Positions 39,601-54,600 are shown, numbered from the stretch's first letter. The stretch: 64,000 nt of DNA from Mytilus californianus (GCF_021869535.1 NW_026262668.1:65936058-66000057), one strand, 5' to 3'. The notes: a model not told the origin generated them from the letters alone. Made by a program: numbers and translations.

Positions 39601-42600
39601 TGCGGTTTAGACAAAGATTTTTTTATAGTAGGAAGGATTGTAATCTCATGGACATTTTGCATACACTAAACGGAAATATGTTGCATGGCCTAGAGATTTC
39701 CCGTCATGTATTTCAATCATTATTTGGCTTGCCTGTTAAATGACGGACATTTTCTCACTTCTAAATTTGAGTCCGCATTTTGTGGGTACATGTATAATAA
39801 AACATAACAACAGAACGTGACACTTTTGTGTTCAAGTTTAAGACAGTTCTAATAAAAAAAAAAAACAAAAAAAAAAAAAACAGTTGACATTGTAATGATT
39901 CTCAATATTGTCCTTAAAAAAATTCTCAAATGGGCGGAGTAAAAATCCTAGGTTACAGAAAAAAGAATAATGGGAAAAAAATAGAATATAGTGACAATGG
40001 ACAAAAAATAAGGAATAGAGAATAATTTAGAACTAGAATGAATTCAAAACAGATGTACCGATATGGTATACTAAGCATATTCCGCTTTACATGCATGATC
40101 TTTCGCAAGATACCAATGTAACATGCAGTAAAAGGTCAAGACCAGGAACATGACAAAACCCGTAACAAATAGGACTTGTGGAATCTATGAGTTAAAGTGT
40201 CACATATGACAGATGAGAAATTGAGACTCTGCAATGATTCACCAATTCATAATGGCGAACGTAGAAGTTAAAAGTGAGGATTTCTGTAGTTTTTCTCATA
40301 ACATTTCTAGAGTTTTTGAATTAAGTGCATACTTAAATAAATATGGTTAATAATCTATTTAGAATCGTATTAAGTAATGAACGATTTTATATGCTATTAT
40401 GAGTTTACGCTTACTGCGGAAGAACTTTTTAGTGTAAACGATGAAATAAAATTTAACTACTCAAAGCCTTTGTCAATAAAGTAACATTAAATATTATGGA
40501 AATGTAAACATCTTTGTCAGAGTAAAAATTTCTTTCATTGTTAGTTTATTGCACATTTTAAAAGTCATTATTGACAACAACGTCTATAGTTTAACTAAAA
40601 GGAAAATTACAATTCAAATATCATTACAGGGAGTTTTTTACTGAATTTATACGTTGAACGTTGTCATTATCATTACATTTTCCTGTGCAGATGAATTTTG
40701 AGAACAACCAAGAACTGGTTCTATTTTTCGGACTTATTAAACAATTTATGGAACATAACATGTAGGACTTCTACAAGAGAGGAGAGAGATATCAAAGGAC
40801 ATTCAAACTCAAAAGTAGAAAACAAACTGACAACGCGATGGCAAACATTTTAAAAACGACAAAAAGAAAAACAACAGTATACAAAACACAAATCACAATT
40901 ACAAAAATGTATCAACACAACATTTATTTATACAGAAGAATAATAGAATACACATTTTGTAGATTATTTTTACAAGTGCCACCAGAATCTGCAACCTATT
41001 CGTTCATAATTAGATGAAATTGATTACAAATACACGAGACAAAATAGCTTAAAAACATAATGTAGGTATCAATTGAAATCAGCTTCAATTAATTAATTTT
41101 ATTTATGTTTACTTATAGACGGCTTTATTCTAAAAGCAACACGCTACATATCAACTTATTTTTTGCCTTCATTCTACGTGCTTCCATGTCCTGTATACGG
41201 GATATTCTTTTTGTTGATGGTTTTGGGTTATCAAAAGATGTCAAAAGAGGAACAAATGGAGGCATAACATTTATACAAGAGGGATCAGTAAGTATTAGGA
41301 AAGTTCATATATAATAAAATTAATTGATTAAGCAAAGTTAAAAACGAAAAAAAACTTATGTTTCGATATTTTTCTATTTTAGAAGAAAACAAATCCATTT
41401 ATTTCATTTCGTCGTGAAAACCTGGATAAGTCTGTATAGGGTATAAAAGTTTGTCTTCTTCTAAGCCACGTCTTATTGTAATGAATTTTCATTTTCTTTT
41501 CAAATACTGACATAATGTGAGTTACATTGTAAAATTTTCAACAATATATAAAAAGTAAGAAGATGTGGCATGCTTGCCAATGAGACAACTCTCCACCAGA
41601 TACCAAATGACATAGAAGTTAACAACTATAGGTCACCGTACGGCCTTCATCAATGAGCAAAATGCATACCGCATAGTCAGCAATAAAAGGCCCCGAAATG
41701 ACAGATGTAAAACAATTTAAACTACCTGATTTATGTACAAAACAATATAAATAAGAAGATGTGGTATGAGTGCCAATGAGACAACTCTTCATCCAAATCA
41801 CAATCTATAGAAAGTAAACAGTTATAGGCCAAAGTACGGCCTTCAAACACGGAGCCTTGACTCACACCGAACAGCAAGCTATAAAAGGCCCCAAAATGAT
41901 TAGTGTTAAACAATTCAAATAGGAAAACCAACGGTCAAATCTATATAAAAAACGAGAAACGAGAAACACTTTATGAACCACACCAACAAATGACAACCAC
42001 TGAACAACAGGCTCCTGACTTAGGACAGGTGCATACACATGAACGAAAAACAAATATGATATACCGTGAGCAACAAACGACAACCACTGAATTACAGGCT
42101 CCTGACCAATTCATTTTGTATTGAACTTTTTTTCTTCTTTTCATAGCACTGGGAATGTAAATTAATCTACTGTTTACTTCTCTACGGTGTTACAGTAACA
42201 TGTACATGGATTTTTACGGAGGCCTTATATTTACATATGTTGGTATACAAGACACTTTTCACGGAGAGACATGGTGTAAAACTGTATATGATCATTGGTT
42301 GGCGTAAGTATTCTTTATTGGAGTATATGAAACATAATTTGATTTTAATACTTGTACTTGAATTTTACGAATCTACACATTTCCAATGTATACATGTATG
42401 TCAGAAGCTTTGAACTTTCTTTTTTTTTTCTTTTTACTATTTACTTTGCGTTTTACTTGGTTTTATTGTTTTCTTATCATTGCTGACCTTTTCATGTAGC
42501 ATCACCGTTAATCCCACCACATTCCATTGTTGTAAAATAAAACAAGGAATAAAACATTACGTGGTAAAACTTATGTATGTTTTTGTTTTGTAACCTTCAT

Positions 42601-45600
42601 AAGAATTGGTGAATTATATTGCTGTTTAATATATTTTCCATCTTGTTTATTCTTCTTTGTCGATTAACTACATTTTTAAGACATTATATGTGGCAGACCT
42701 TTTTCTCTGAATTACAATTAAGTTGTCTAAAGCCCTGTTGTCACTATCAAATTTTTTATCGACAAAAACTTGGGTCAAAGTTATCTGTTTTCACTATCAA
42801 AGTTGACTGGTGATTGGCCAAAGAAAAGTGGGAATTTTAGGCTTACAAAGAGTAAAATGGCTCTTGTAAACTTGACTAACTTTAACATAAACATCACATA
42901 AAAAGCATCCAATATACCATAACCAACGTATCTAGAGGGAAAATATCTCATACCCTAAATCACAGAACTATAGTTATAAATAAACATATAATTTATTGGT
43001 TATGTTGAATTAATATATTAAATTTTTTTAATTAGGTGCATGATTTCCTTTGAACAATTGAGTGCATATACATAAATGATTTCCTTACGAATATTCAAGT
43101 TGAACGTTTCTTAAAAACATATTCACCATACATAAATTAATCCAGTAGCCAGTAGTTACGAAAAGCATTTCATAACCTCATTTATTTTCGCCTAAACGAA
43201 AAGGCAATCGGTTTTGCAGGGAAATAGTTTAATGAATATCCTATTTTCTGTTACAAAGAAAGATTTTAACTGCAAACGACGAGATTATTTAGCGATTTTC
43301 TGCGTTTAAACTATTATCAAGAACTTTAAAGGAAGCATTTAAATGGGTTTTAAAATTATGTAACTCCTTTCTGTACAATGTACTTCCGTGCGCTTTCTAC
43401 ATGTCCGGTGTGGTTTGCTTCTTGAAATAAATTTCAATGACCTGTATTAGAAATCCATGAATTTTGTTTTGAAAATTGGTCTGTTTAACGAGTATGTCTT
43501 CTACCCTTTGTACGCAAATTTGTGTTGGAACAAAATTAATGATCTAAATCTTATTTTGAAAGAAGTTTTACTTTAAAATGTTCAGAAGTGGTATAATAAG
43601 AAATTATAATCCATCCACATATCAATATATTAGATGTCAGACAATTCTTTAACATCAAAAATACATTGTGAAGCAGGATCTGCTTACAATTCCGGAGCAC
43701 CTGAGATCACATCCAGTTTTTGGTAGGGTTTGTGTTGCTCAGTCATAGGTTTTCTATACTGTGTTTTTTGTTCTGTTGTTTGTCTGTTGGTCTTTTTCCT
43801 TTTTAGCCATGGCGTTGTCAGTTTATTTTCGACTTATGAGTTTGAATGTCCCTTTGGTATCTTTCGGCTCTCATTTATACTAAAAGTAAAAATGAGCAGC
43901 CAGATACCAAGGGGACATTCAAAACTAATGTCAAAGAAAAACTGACAACGCCATGGGAAGAAACGGAAAACGAGGAAAAGACGAACAATTCTACAAAACA
44001 CTACATTGCTTTTCAGTAGATTTGGGAATTTATAAAAGTTTGAAACTAAATAAAAATAACATGTACACTTTATAAATGTTATGCGATCTAAGCGATTTTC
44101 TGGATATACCTTCATCAGGAATGTTCAAAGCTAAATGTTTAAAAGCCAAGAATATAGAAGTACTGAAATAAAAATAAATGTAAAATTCTTTATGATAAAG
44201 TGTATTCAAATATGATAATTCAGATGCCTTGAATTGATACTTTTTTCATTGTGTTGATAATACAAGAATATGTGACAGCGACAATTTGTGTAAATTGTGC
44301 ATCTTCATTTGGAATTATTAAAAAAGATTATTTTTCTTAAATCTGATATTTTTTAGACTTTCACTGACAAACTTCTCGATCATAAATTGTCATTATATTG
44401 TTAAACTAATTATTATTTTATCGAAATCATTTTATTTGCAATATTTGTCCGTCATAGTAATTTTATTAACATGTAACTATTTTTCTTTATAAAGCTTTTT
44501 GTGTTATAAGTAACAATTAAGTGTCAGTATATTTTCACAAAGTCGGAAATTTGTTTCTAGATAATTCTTTTTGTAAATAATAGATAAAGTCACAGCTTTA
44601 CATAGTTCTTAAGTTTTCTTACGTAAAGCATAATTAATCCTTTAGTCATTTCAATTATCGCTTATTCAGCCTAAAACTCAAGCGACAGATTTTTCTTATA
44701 TTCTTTTGTTAATCTTTTAAGTGCTAATTGTATGTTTTGTTCATTGTCATTCGATAATCTCGTTTCTATAATGAAATTGTAACCTATCAAAATTCTTGAT
44801 TTAAGTATGTTTTCTGAAGTTCTTACTTCAGTGAGAGTCAGACATTCGAACTGACAACATCCACCCAACTTGTAAAACTACATGTATTCCATCCTGAAAT
44901 CAATGAATTGTTAACTACTGCATAGGACTTGTGTCTAATTATACCAGTGGAGTTAAAGCGATTATTCTCAGGCAAGTGACTAAGTCCTAGTCATTGTCCA
45001 TCTTTGGCATCGCCAAATTCTGCAATCGGTCGTGGGTTGCAGCTCGTTATCATCATCAATCCAGTAGCCAGTCACCCGGTTACAAATACTTCAAGAACTA
45101 CTGAAAGCAGGGATTTTCTAATTCAGTTTAAGGTTTCTTGAAGTAGGGAAATTATTAAAAATGTATCATGATATATTGACCTGGAAAAGAATGAATTTGA
45201 ATTATTTATATGTATATAGTATGTTTATTTCTCAATAAATTGTATACAATGAAATAGTATAGAGAATGAAATATAGCATAATGTAGACCGTAGACCAAAG
45301 AGGAGAGGTTGGCATCAAAACAAGTTTCGAATAGCCATTGAGAAATTGTTATTATGATATAAAAAAAAACTTATAAAGAGGAGCTTCATGTTGTAGAACC
45401 GGATGATGTAATTGAAATTGTAAACTTAAAATAAAAAATAAAATAAAATTCCGTCCTGCACACTGTATTGTATAGACGTATTCAAAACATTTGCAAAATT
45501 AGCTACGCATCGAACACAGAATAAGAAGTTATAAACGGCTTTTATTAGAAATATTTCAATTAAAATATGCAAAAGATACCAAAAGGACATTCAAACTTAT

Positions 45601-48600
45601 AATTCGAAAATAAACTGACAACGCAATGGCAAACACAGATTGATTGATTGATTGTAGGTTGATTCACGTCCAGTGGCAATGATGGAAAAAAGACCAAAAG
45701 ACAAATAACAGTACACAAAACACAACTTAGAAAAATTAAGATTGAGCAACACGAACCCCACCAAAAACCGAACTTGATCTCAAGTGCTTCGGAAGGATAA
45801 GCAGATCCTGCTCCACATATGGCAACCGTCGTGTTGCTCATGTAAGTACGAACCCGGTGATAAGTCTAACTCGGTAGGTCACATTCGAGGAAAAGAGGAC
45901 GGGATTGTGGTTGCGACGATTGGAACATATCCGTTGTCATCTGTGAAACAGATATTCCATAATGGTCAACCAACTCGTGATGGCGCCCATAAAATTTACG
46001 AGGGTTGATTTCAACTTCACCACTTGGAACTCTTGGTTTAATAGCTATATATCTTGTGAGCAGCAACCCTCTATCATGGAAATCATAACAGTTATTTCAA
46101 GCCCTTGAATATCGTATCAAAAGGAAGATATATACTCCATATGTAGGCGCTGCTGGAATGTTGCTAAATAGAAATGGAAAGTTCATAATTGGGTAGCTGA
46201 CATCATCTCTTTTGTCGTAAAGTTTTGTTTTCAACCGACCCTCATTATATAGTGAGAAAACATCTATATAGCGGAAAATGAAGTCAAAGGTTAACCATCT
46301 TATCACTGGATTTCAAATTTTTATGATAGTGCTAGAAATGGAGCAGACACTACACTGTCTACCTTCCGGGACCAACCCGGAATTTTCTCTTGTTTTAGTA
46401 GGACCTTCATTACCCACTGAATAATGTATTTTCACCTTTTCTCTGTTGGCTATGCATCCTTTGTCGTCATTTTTTACAATGAAAAATAGAAAACTTTACT
46501 GCTCGTAGAATTTTACAAAGAAGATATTAGAAGCTGAACACATAATTAACCTTCACAAGATATGTATGCAAGATTCCCAGATTTAAATATTCGATTGTAA
46601 TTTATGACTTTTGGATATATTTCTTTATTTCTTGGTACTTATTTCTACAAACTTTAAAAAAAACGCGTTTCAAATTACTTACATTTCAAATAAATAAAGA
46701 ATGATTGCATATCTATAACATAAAAAACAGAATTAGAAAAATCATTAAAGGTACATTATATAATCGTACAAAAAAAAACCGAAAACAGTTTATGACCGCC
46801 CACCACACATAAAAACAAAATTTAATCATTCAGCCTTCTATATTACCAACAATACTTATTAAATAGGACATTTAAAGGTATCTGTAGAGTGTTAAACAGA
46901 AATTAAGTTATAATTTGTTGAGTATTTCAGAGGTTTCCGGAGTACAAAAGGAGAATCACGAAACTCTGGGAGACTTAAAGCCTATAAATTTGCTCATAAC
47001 CTTTTAATAAACATCTAATTCAAACGGTATTAAAAGAAAATCAGTTCGCACACCAGGTTTTTATTACATTGATATCCAATATTGAGATTCTGGTTAAAGT
47101 ATGAAGATCTGAGAATGCAATCTCATAGTGTAAAGAGGCATTTTGTATATTTATATATGTATACGTACTCTTGCCATTTAAAATATCTCACGCATTTTTT
47201 CTTATATCAACCTATAAACCTAACACTGATTTTATAGGAATTAAATTGTTTCAAAGTTACTTACATACATTTTCTTTATTGCCCTTTTCTTTGTAAAAAT
47301 AATTGTAAGATTGACCGTTTGTATAGGTTTTGAATTTTCAAATATTTTGCCTTCGAGCATCACTGAAGGGAAATTTATTATTGAAATGCGTCTATTGCAA
47401 TGAAATATGTACCTTTAATGTTGATGAACTTCGTTAATTTGAAATAATACATCCTACGTTTTGTCGGAAATGCATTACGTAATAGCGTAGGATAAAATTG
47501 ACCAATACTTGCTCTGGTCTTCAATATAAACGAACTATTTTGCTCGTTTGATTTTCTAAATCAAATGGACTATTGTTGACTTATTCTTAACTGGAGTGTT
47601 CAAACGCTTCAGTCGAACTATGCTTAAGTCAACGCTTTAACACCCCAATGCCATTTCAAAATAAAAAAAAGGCAACAGTAGTATATAAAGCAATCATTTC
47701 TTAATTTCTTAAACTGTCAAATTGAGACAGTTTTTAAAAAAATATGATTTTTATAAATAGGTACGTAATCTATGAAAATCAATGTAGATAATCTGACGCA
47801 TTATTCTACTCTGCTACAATGTACAAAGTTTTTTGTCGATAAGGGTTTGGATGACATCAATATTAGCAATATTTCTTATCAAAAATCTGTCTAGAAAACA
47901 ATATCTGATTATTTCAAAGAAAATAAATGGACAATGTGTCCATGGGACACATATGATGCACCCGCTTGCATATAACGTTATAACGAGGCATAAATCGAAA
48001 ACGGTAGAAGTTACGCCACCCAAATTCAAACTTGATCTGTGTTATGTAGTAATAAGCATTGTGTATAAGTTTCATAACATTTGATTGATGCATACTTAAG
48101 TTAGAGAACGGAAACCAATTTTGGGACGTACGTACGGACGGACAAGGGTAACACTTACATGTACATGTAATGTCAGCTTCGGTGACGGCAGGGCCATAAA
48201 AATACACCTGTCATTCCATATACCTACACCGAACCTATTGCTTCAACTACAAGAGGGTATTAAAGACCTTTACGGTTAAGGATGAAAAATTCAAAGCTCC
48301 CGATTGCTGATGTGCATCGCTCCTAATACAATATTGGTCCCGCTGGTCATGTTTTAACTGGGATCCATGACATCGTAAAATAATGAACAACTTAATGAGT
48401 TTTTTGACAAAGACCCAAATTCATCCACTGAAAGAAGAGCTTCAGGTTACTGAGGGATACAGTTGAGGAATATGTCAGAAAATGGAGTACAACGCAAACT
48501 AGATGAACCAAAAATGAACACTTTGTCTGAATGGATCAAAGCTGTTCGTTCAGGCATTCAGAAGCGCTTTCAAAATCTACGATTTACAATGAGCTCACGG

Positions 48601-51600
48601 ATTTCTAACCCTGTCACGAGGTTGCGGATGCTTTATCCTGTCTTCTCTTCACGACAAATATGTTGTTGTTCCAGCAAAGCCTCAAATATTTTTTTTTTAT
48701 ATGCACAAACCATTACTTGGGATGTATCACAAAAGAACTTGGAATTCACAGCAAAACTAGGAATCCCGCATATACCCATACATCATTCATGTAGAAGGAG
48801 ATTTTAGAAAATCACAAATCTGTACTTCTTTCATCCGTTTTCAAAATGAAAAGGGATGATGAAAATCTCCCATCTTTATACAGCTCGATACCTAAACTTC
48901 ATACAAAGCTTATAAAGAACGATCTATAGCCTGGTCGTCTAGAAGTTGGACTAATTAGTTTTACCACCATAATGATTTATTTTATGGTAAAATATGGCCT
49001 TCAGAAAATATTGCGATGAGGTGTAATCAACCAGCAGTGTCAATTAGAGGTAGATTCCTACAATTTGTAATGATCTACTCAAAATCTCCAATCACAATCT
49101 TTACAATTTTGCAGTAATATCGAACTTTTTTTATTTTTTACCCTTTACAATACTATTCCCGATGCTCAATTGAAAGATCGACTACATCGTCTCATTAAGC
49201 AGAGTGTTTTTCTACAAAAAAGGGAAATGTTGATACAAATTTATTGTTTTAGGTCATGAAAATGTTGTTACTTTGTGACACCAACACTGATTCTATCAAC
49301 ATATACGACGAAGTGGATATCAACAAAATGCTAGGCTTTTTGATCAACAACATATTTGTTGAATTTAGCGAATTGGTATTTCAACAAACAGTCGATATTC
49401 CAATGGGTACTAATTGTGTACCAATACTGACCACTTGTTTTGGTTTCACACGAAGCAGAGTTCATACAAAACCTTTCCAATGAAAAAAGAAAAAACACAT
49501 CTCGCAAAGTTCTTTTATTTCACTTACGTATCACAGTAATTACATTGTGCTCGTGTATGTTCACACTTTACGGACTTTTTTTAACTGAAATGTGTTCAGT
49601 ACATTAAAATTGTTCCAACGAAGTTATGAGGAAGACCGACTGAAATCAACACAACATAAGTTGTACAGTCACCATCACGGATAGGTTTACCGATACAATG
49701 TGTCGGTGTTTCAACTCAATAGCGGTATGTTTTAGCAGTCTTAGATCTTTAGACACAAGAACAGTCGTCTCATCTGTAATTTTACCGATTGTGTCCTAAA
49801 CCCGTTTTTGATATTATGACTGCGTGTAAATTCGTACGGCGAGTGATGCATGCATATCAGTGGACACTTCATATCCTGTCGACGCATCTGGTATTGCTTT
49901 TTTGTAGTTCATTCGATTCCCCCCAGTGTTTGTTTGTTATCTTAATTTGCATCTTAGTAAATGATTTTCGATATTTGAACATCGGTCAGATTAATTCGCC
50001 ACTATTTATCAAATGGCATTATATTTTACAGTTACCCCGCTGTTATTTGTAATACCATGGATTATTGTAAGAATAGAGCTTGAAGACGTGTAGTAAGTGA
50101 TAATATTTATAACATCGAAGCCACAAAAAAGAAATCATTAAATTTTTATTGAACACACATCTTTTAAAAGCAAGACGGAAGATATTAAAGGGACATTCAT
50201 AGATGTATAAACCCATACATGGTATGGGTTTATACATCTATGGGATATTCAACTCATAAGTCGAATTTTTTTAAGTTTTGAATATAAACAACAAGGTTTT
50301 ATTTGGAATATTTCAAGTAATTTATTTGTTCATATGTATAGTATACATCGATGCAAAGAACTTATTTAATCAAATACAAAGTTAGTGAGTAATATACATT
50401 TTAAATTCTAAATAAATTTGATTTTGTTTATTATACTTTTTATCTTTTAGTTGCTGGAATTGGACTGGTAATACTGACTATCAGTGGATCATCACTGGAC
50501 CTGTTCTTCTTATCAATGGGGTAATCCTAAACTTTTTCTTTTGTTTTATAGAAATATGCATATTTCAATATACTGCACAAAAACCACAAACAGCCATTTT
50601 GTTTTATACCAGATCTTCTTATTTTTATATTTGAACTGTTAATAAATGGATGGAAGGATGTATATAATAAACTATGATTTGTTTCAAACAGAATTCTTCA
50701 GCACCACATGACTTTATGACAACGTTTATTTGAAGTCACTTTGTATCCATTTACAGTCATAATTTCTTTACTTTGTATACTACATTTCGTATGGCGTTGT
50801 CATTTTGTTTATAACTTTACTAGGTTAAATATCACTGTTGAATCTCCCTCTTTTCTTCTACACAATACAATATCAAACAGAATGTTTTTGCTAGTTGTTC
50901 ACACTGACTCTATATTTATTCCAGTCATTACAGTTTCTCTTACATTAATAAAACTTTCAAACAGGTATATGCAAATAAGAATCTAAAGCCATTTTTGTAT
51001 ATTCAGTAGTATACTGTCAATGGCGACTAACAGTGTAAAACCTATAGTGGGTGTATTCTTAATTTTTTTGAAAGTTTTTGCTAATCTTCACAAAGATCCG
51101 ACAAAACATCGCTTACAGACCTTTTCTCTGTAAAGGAATTTTATTATTATGCTCAAAAAGAATTTACCCACCTCAATACGTTTAAACAGAGAACGTCAGT
51201 GTCTAATTTTAGACCCTAAAATTTCTCATGAATATCTTTAAACCAAAGTTAATGAAAAACAAGACGAATTATCCTTTTCTTAGGAAAGTTCTTGTCTGTA
51301 TTTAATCGACTTATTGTTTTTTATTGCCCACTTGCAATTGGTATCTCATCCCTTTTTTCTCTCTTTATTTGCCTGTTCACATACTTCTCCGAATTAACCA
51401 TTTATGTTGCCCAATTAGTGTCTTATTGCATTACATACTGAACTGGTTTGAAACCAATACATCACTTAGAATATAAGTAACGACGCTACTCCTGTCTTTG
51501 TTGCGTGACGGTCATGTAATGTCATTAGCATTCACTGACTTGCAATTTGCATTTTTTACAGGTGAACTTTATCTTCTTCGTTGATTTAGTGAGAGTTTTG

Positions 51601-54600
51601 TATAAAAGAGTACATACAAATAAGCGAGTAACTGGCAGTAGAAAGATTAGGTAAGTTATTATATCCCTATCTGAGAATGGAGGCGATATTGCATTCACCT
51701 TTTCCGTTCGTACGTTTGTCCGTTCGCCAAACAAACATTTCCGTCACACTTTTTTCATGAACTGCTGAAAATAATTACTTCATATTTGATCAGTAGCTTG
51801 ACACTGATGATTTGTAACGTCTGTGCACTTTCTGATCTGGTAGACATATCCTGTCCGTTTACCGATACTTTAAATATTCAATATGTTGAACGAGCTTAAA
51901 TTCATCGTCACAAAAATCTCCAGTACTACTCAACAGAATAACTTAGTATGTGTTCTGCAGCTTGACAGTGATGAGTTGTAATATTTGAGCACTTTTCAGA
52001 TTTCTTCCTATTTGCTGATGCTTTAAATTTGCTAATATTTTTAATGAACTTCTAAACATTTTTGTTATACATTGTTGTCAATATAATGGAATTCTATGCG
52101 ACTGTCATACAAGCTAGCTAGCTATAAAACCAGGTTGAATGCACCATTTTCTACATAAGGAAATGCCTGTACCAAGTCAGGAATATGACAGTTGTTTTTC
52201 ATTCGTTTGATGTATTTGAGCTTTTGATAAGGGACTTTCCGTTTTGAATTTTCCTTGGTAGTTCGGTATTTTTGTTATTTTTACTTATTTTTCATCAATA
52301 CTACCGAACATAAAGACTTTTTTGGTCAGCAGAATGACATTTGTTACATATATGAAAGCGTGTTCAAACGAGAAAACATGTTTAGATTTCATGTTAAACA
52401 GTACTCACATCATTTTCATCGCATGAAGTATAACGGGCATTAATTGTCTTATGCGATAATTCGAAGGCGTAAATTTTTTGGCGCGAACAATTATTGTGAA
52501 AAGTGATATGTGAATGAATCTCCAATTCTAGCTCTGCTTTACTTTTGTTTTTCTTTGTTGACATATTTGTTTGTTTTTATAATGATTAAGATTATAACAC
52601 AATGTTGACTGCTGTATCCCTATGTTTGACATTTTTACCTATTATGTCTGTTTGTTTTGTTCATACATTGTTGTTAATATAATGGAATTTTAAGCGACTG
52701 TCATACAAGTGAGAGGTTTAGCTAGCTATAAAACCAGGTTTAATCCACCATTTTCTACATAATGAAATGACTGTACCAAGTCAGGAATTTGATAGTTAAT
52801 GTGTTTTAGCTTTTGATTTTGCCATTTGATAAGGGACTTTCCGATTTGAAATTTCTTTGGAGTTCGGTATTTTTGTTATTTTACTGTTTACTAAAGTGAA
52901 CATTATTTTTTTTACATGTACATCATTTTTAATAAAAATATGATTATGTTCATTTTGCATAACTTTTTTGTAAAAGGTTACCTAGTATGGTTTTACAAAC
53001 GTAATCGGATTGGCTTTTTTCGTTGAGATTAAATTCAAACTAGGAATAATTTGTATTATCGCAGTCTTTAAGCTGAAAGTCGATTTCCCATTAAAAAAAT
53101 ATTGATTGCTTTTTTGGATGTTCATTCATTAAGTGACTTTCTACTTTTGAGTTTCTCTTGGCATTGGCAAAAAGACACATGTTTCTGAATTTAGTTTTTC
53201 CTTGTCAGTCACGAAACAATTTGAGTATCAATTTATACAGATGCCATTATATGCTAATTGATTTGCATTGATTTGTATAGTTTGAGACACATTTTTGATT
53301 TAAATTAAATATACTACGACAGCACAGAATGAATAGAAGCAGGAAGCTAGTCGACAAACTTTCGTTTGTATTTTAGTTGCCTATTTCTGTTAGTTCATTG
53401 GGCATTGCATACTACAAATGACGTGATAACAGAAATTTACAGAGTACAACTGTATTTGCTCATACAAGATTATAAAATAGACTTTTAAAAGCACACTTAT
53501 TTTTTTCATGTTGACTAAGCACATTACAACTTGTTCCTGTATGAATAACAGTTAATGGTCAATCTACGGAGATGGAAATATTCGTCTTAATTTCTGTTAA
53601 TAAAAAAATATATTGACACATATCGTTACCTTGATGATTACTGTGCTTCATATAACAAAGAATTCTCAAATTATGCTGCGGAAATTTACTTCGGAGAACT
53701 GGCTTTACATCATTATAATATGAATAGCACAATTGGAAATCTTCTTAGTATGTATTTTCAGATGCATCCGGGGAAAATTATACTATGATTTCCGACTTAA
53801 AACCTTTCCATAATTTGTTTTTACGGAGATGTTTGTTTGGTCCTTTTTTAACTCGTGTTTACGGTTTGTTATTATGTTGTGTTGTTATGCCATTGTCCCG
53901 TATTAGAGAATTGAACGCTAACAAACATTTTAACGCCAACTCATTATGTGCCGGTCCCAAGTCAGTAGCCTGTAATTCAGTGGCTGTCATTGGTTACGGC
54001 CTGTTGTAATTTTGGCGTTTACTGTTTAATAAATGAGGCTGTTTTGAATTTTTCACGTTTGTCATTTCGGGGCCTTTTATTAACTTTCATTAGAAATGGA
54101 ATAAAAATTTTTAATGAAGAACCATTGTTACGTTATTCCAGTCACGATGGTTTTTTTTTTTATCTATTTGTTTAAAAATTTATGAATACATACGGTTTTG
54201 GGTTTGCTCATTATATAGAAGAGTGCGTACTGACTAGTACACCAAATCCTGAGCAATATTTTAGATGTTGCAAAGTGCTTATCGAATTTGTTTCATGCCA
54301 TATGATTTTTCTTGATAGTCATCGAATATAGCAGGTTGATAATGACGTAACAATTAATATAAGAAAATACTATATCTATTGAAGTAACAACTTTATGAGA
54401 AGAAACATCACCTAGTCGTTTTCTCAAAAGGAGCTAATTTCACATAGTGCCCTTTGATGATTAATTATATACAAATCTCATTAATACTGGTCGCGTTGTC
54501 TTTATTAAAATGTGTTTCTTTCTGAAATGTCTATATTTTACATGAAAGATAAAACATTAAAATTGCTATCATGTACCATAAATTCAATTAGCTATTCCCT

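Larger units (their letters stand above)
42304..50031 (+). other. Intron 7, 7.7 kb
   Basis: Separates TM3 from TM4. It holds the tail-to-tail family A pair, two RT remnants and AT-rich DNA; 46346-48384 shows nothing recognisable. Confidence 0.75.

Noticed and set aside
43730..43945. Protein-like frame MCCSVIGFLYCVFCSVVCLL
   Set aside because: It is the non-coding tail of family A read through; the same text recurs in other copies.
47237..47291. Acceptor-bounded 55-nt segment as the TM4 exon
   Set aside because: Its translation has no G-W-x-x-P or Trp-Arg pattern and its length differs from the conserved 61 nt.
49765..49825. 61-nt segment between ag and gtaaa as the TM4 exon
   Set aside because: Length and phase fit, but the required frame has a TAA stop and lacks the P ... 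W pattern; 50032-50092 fits fully.
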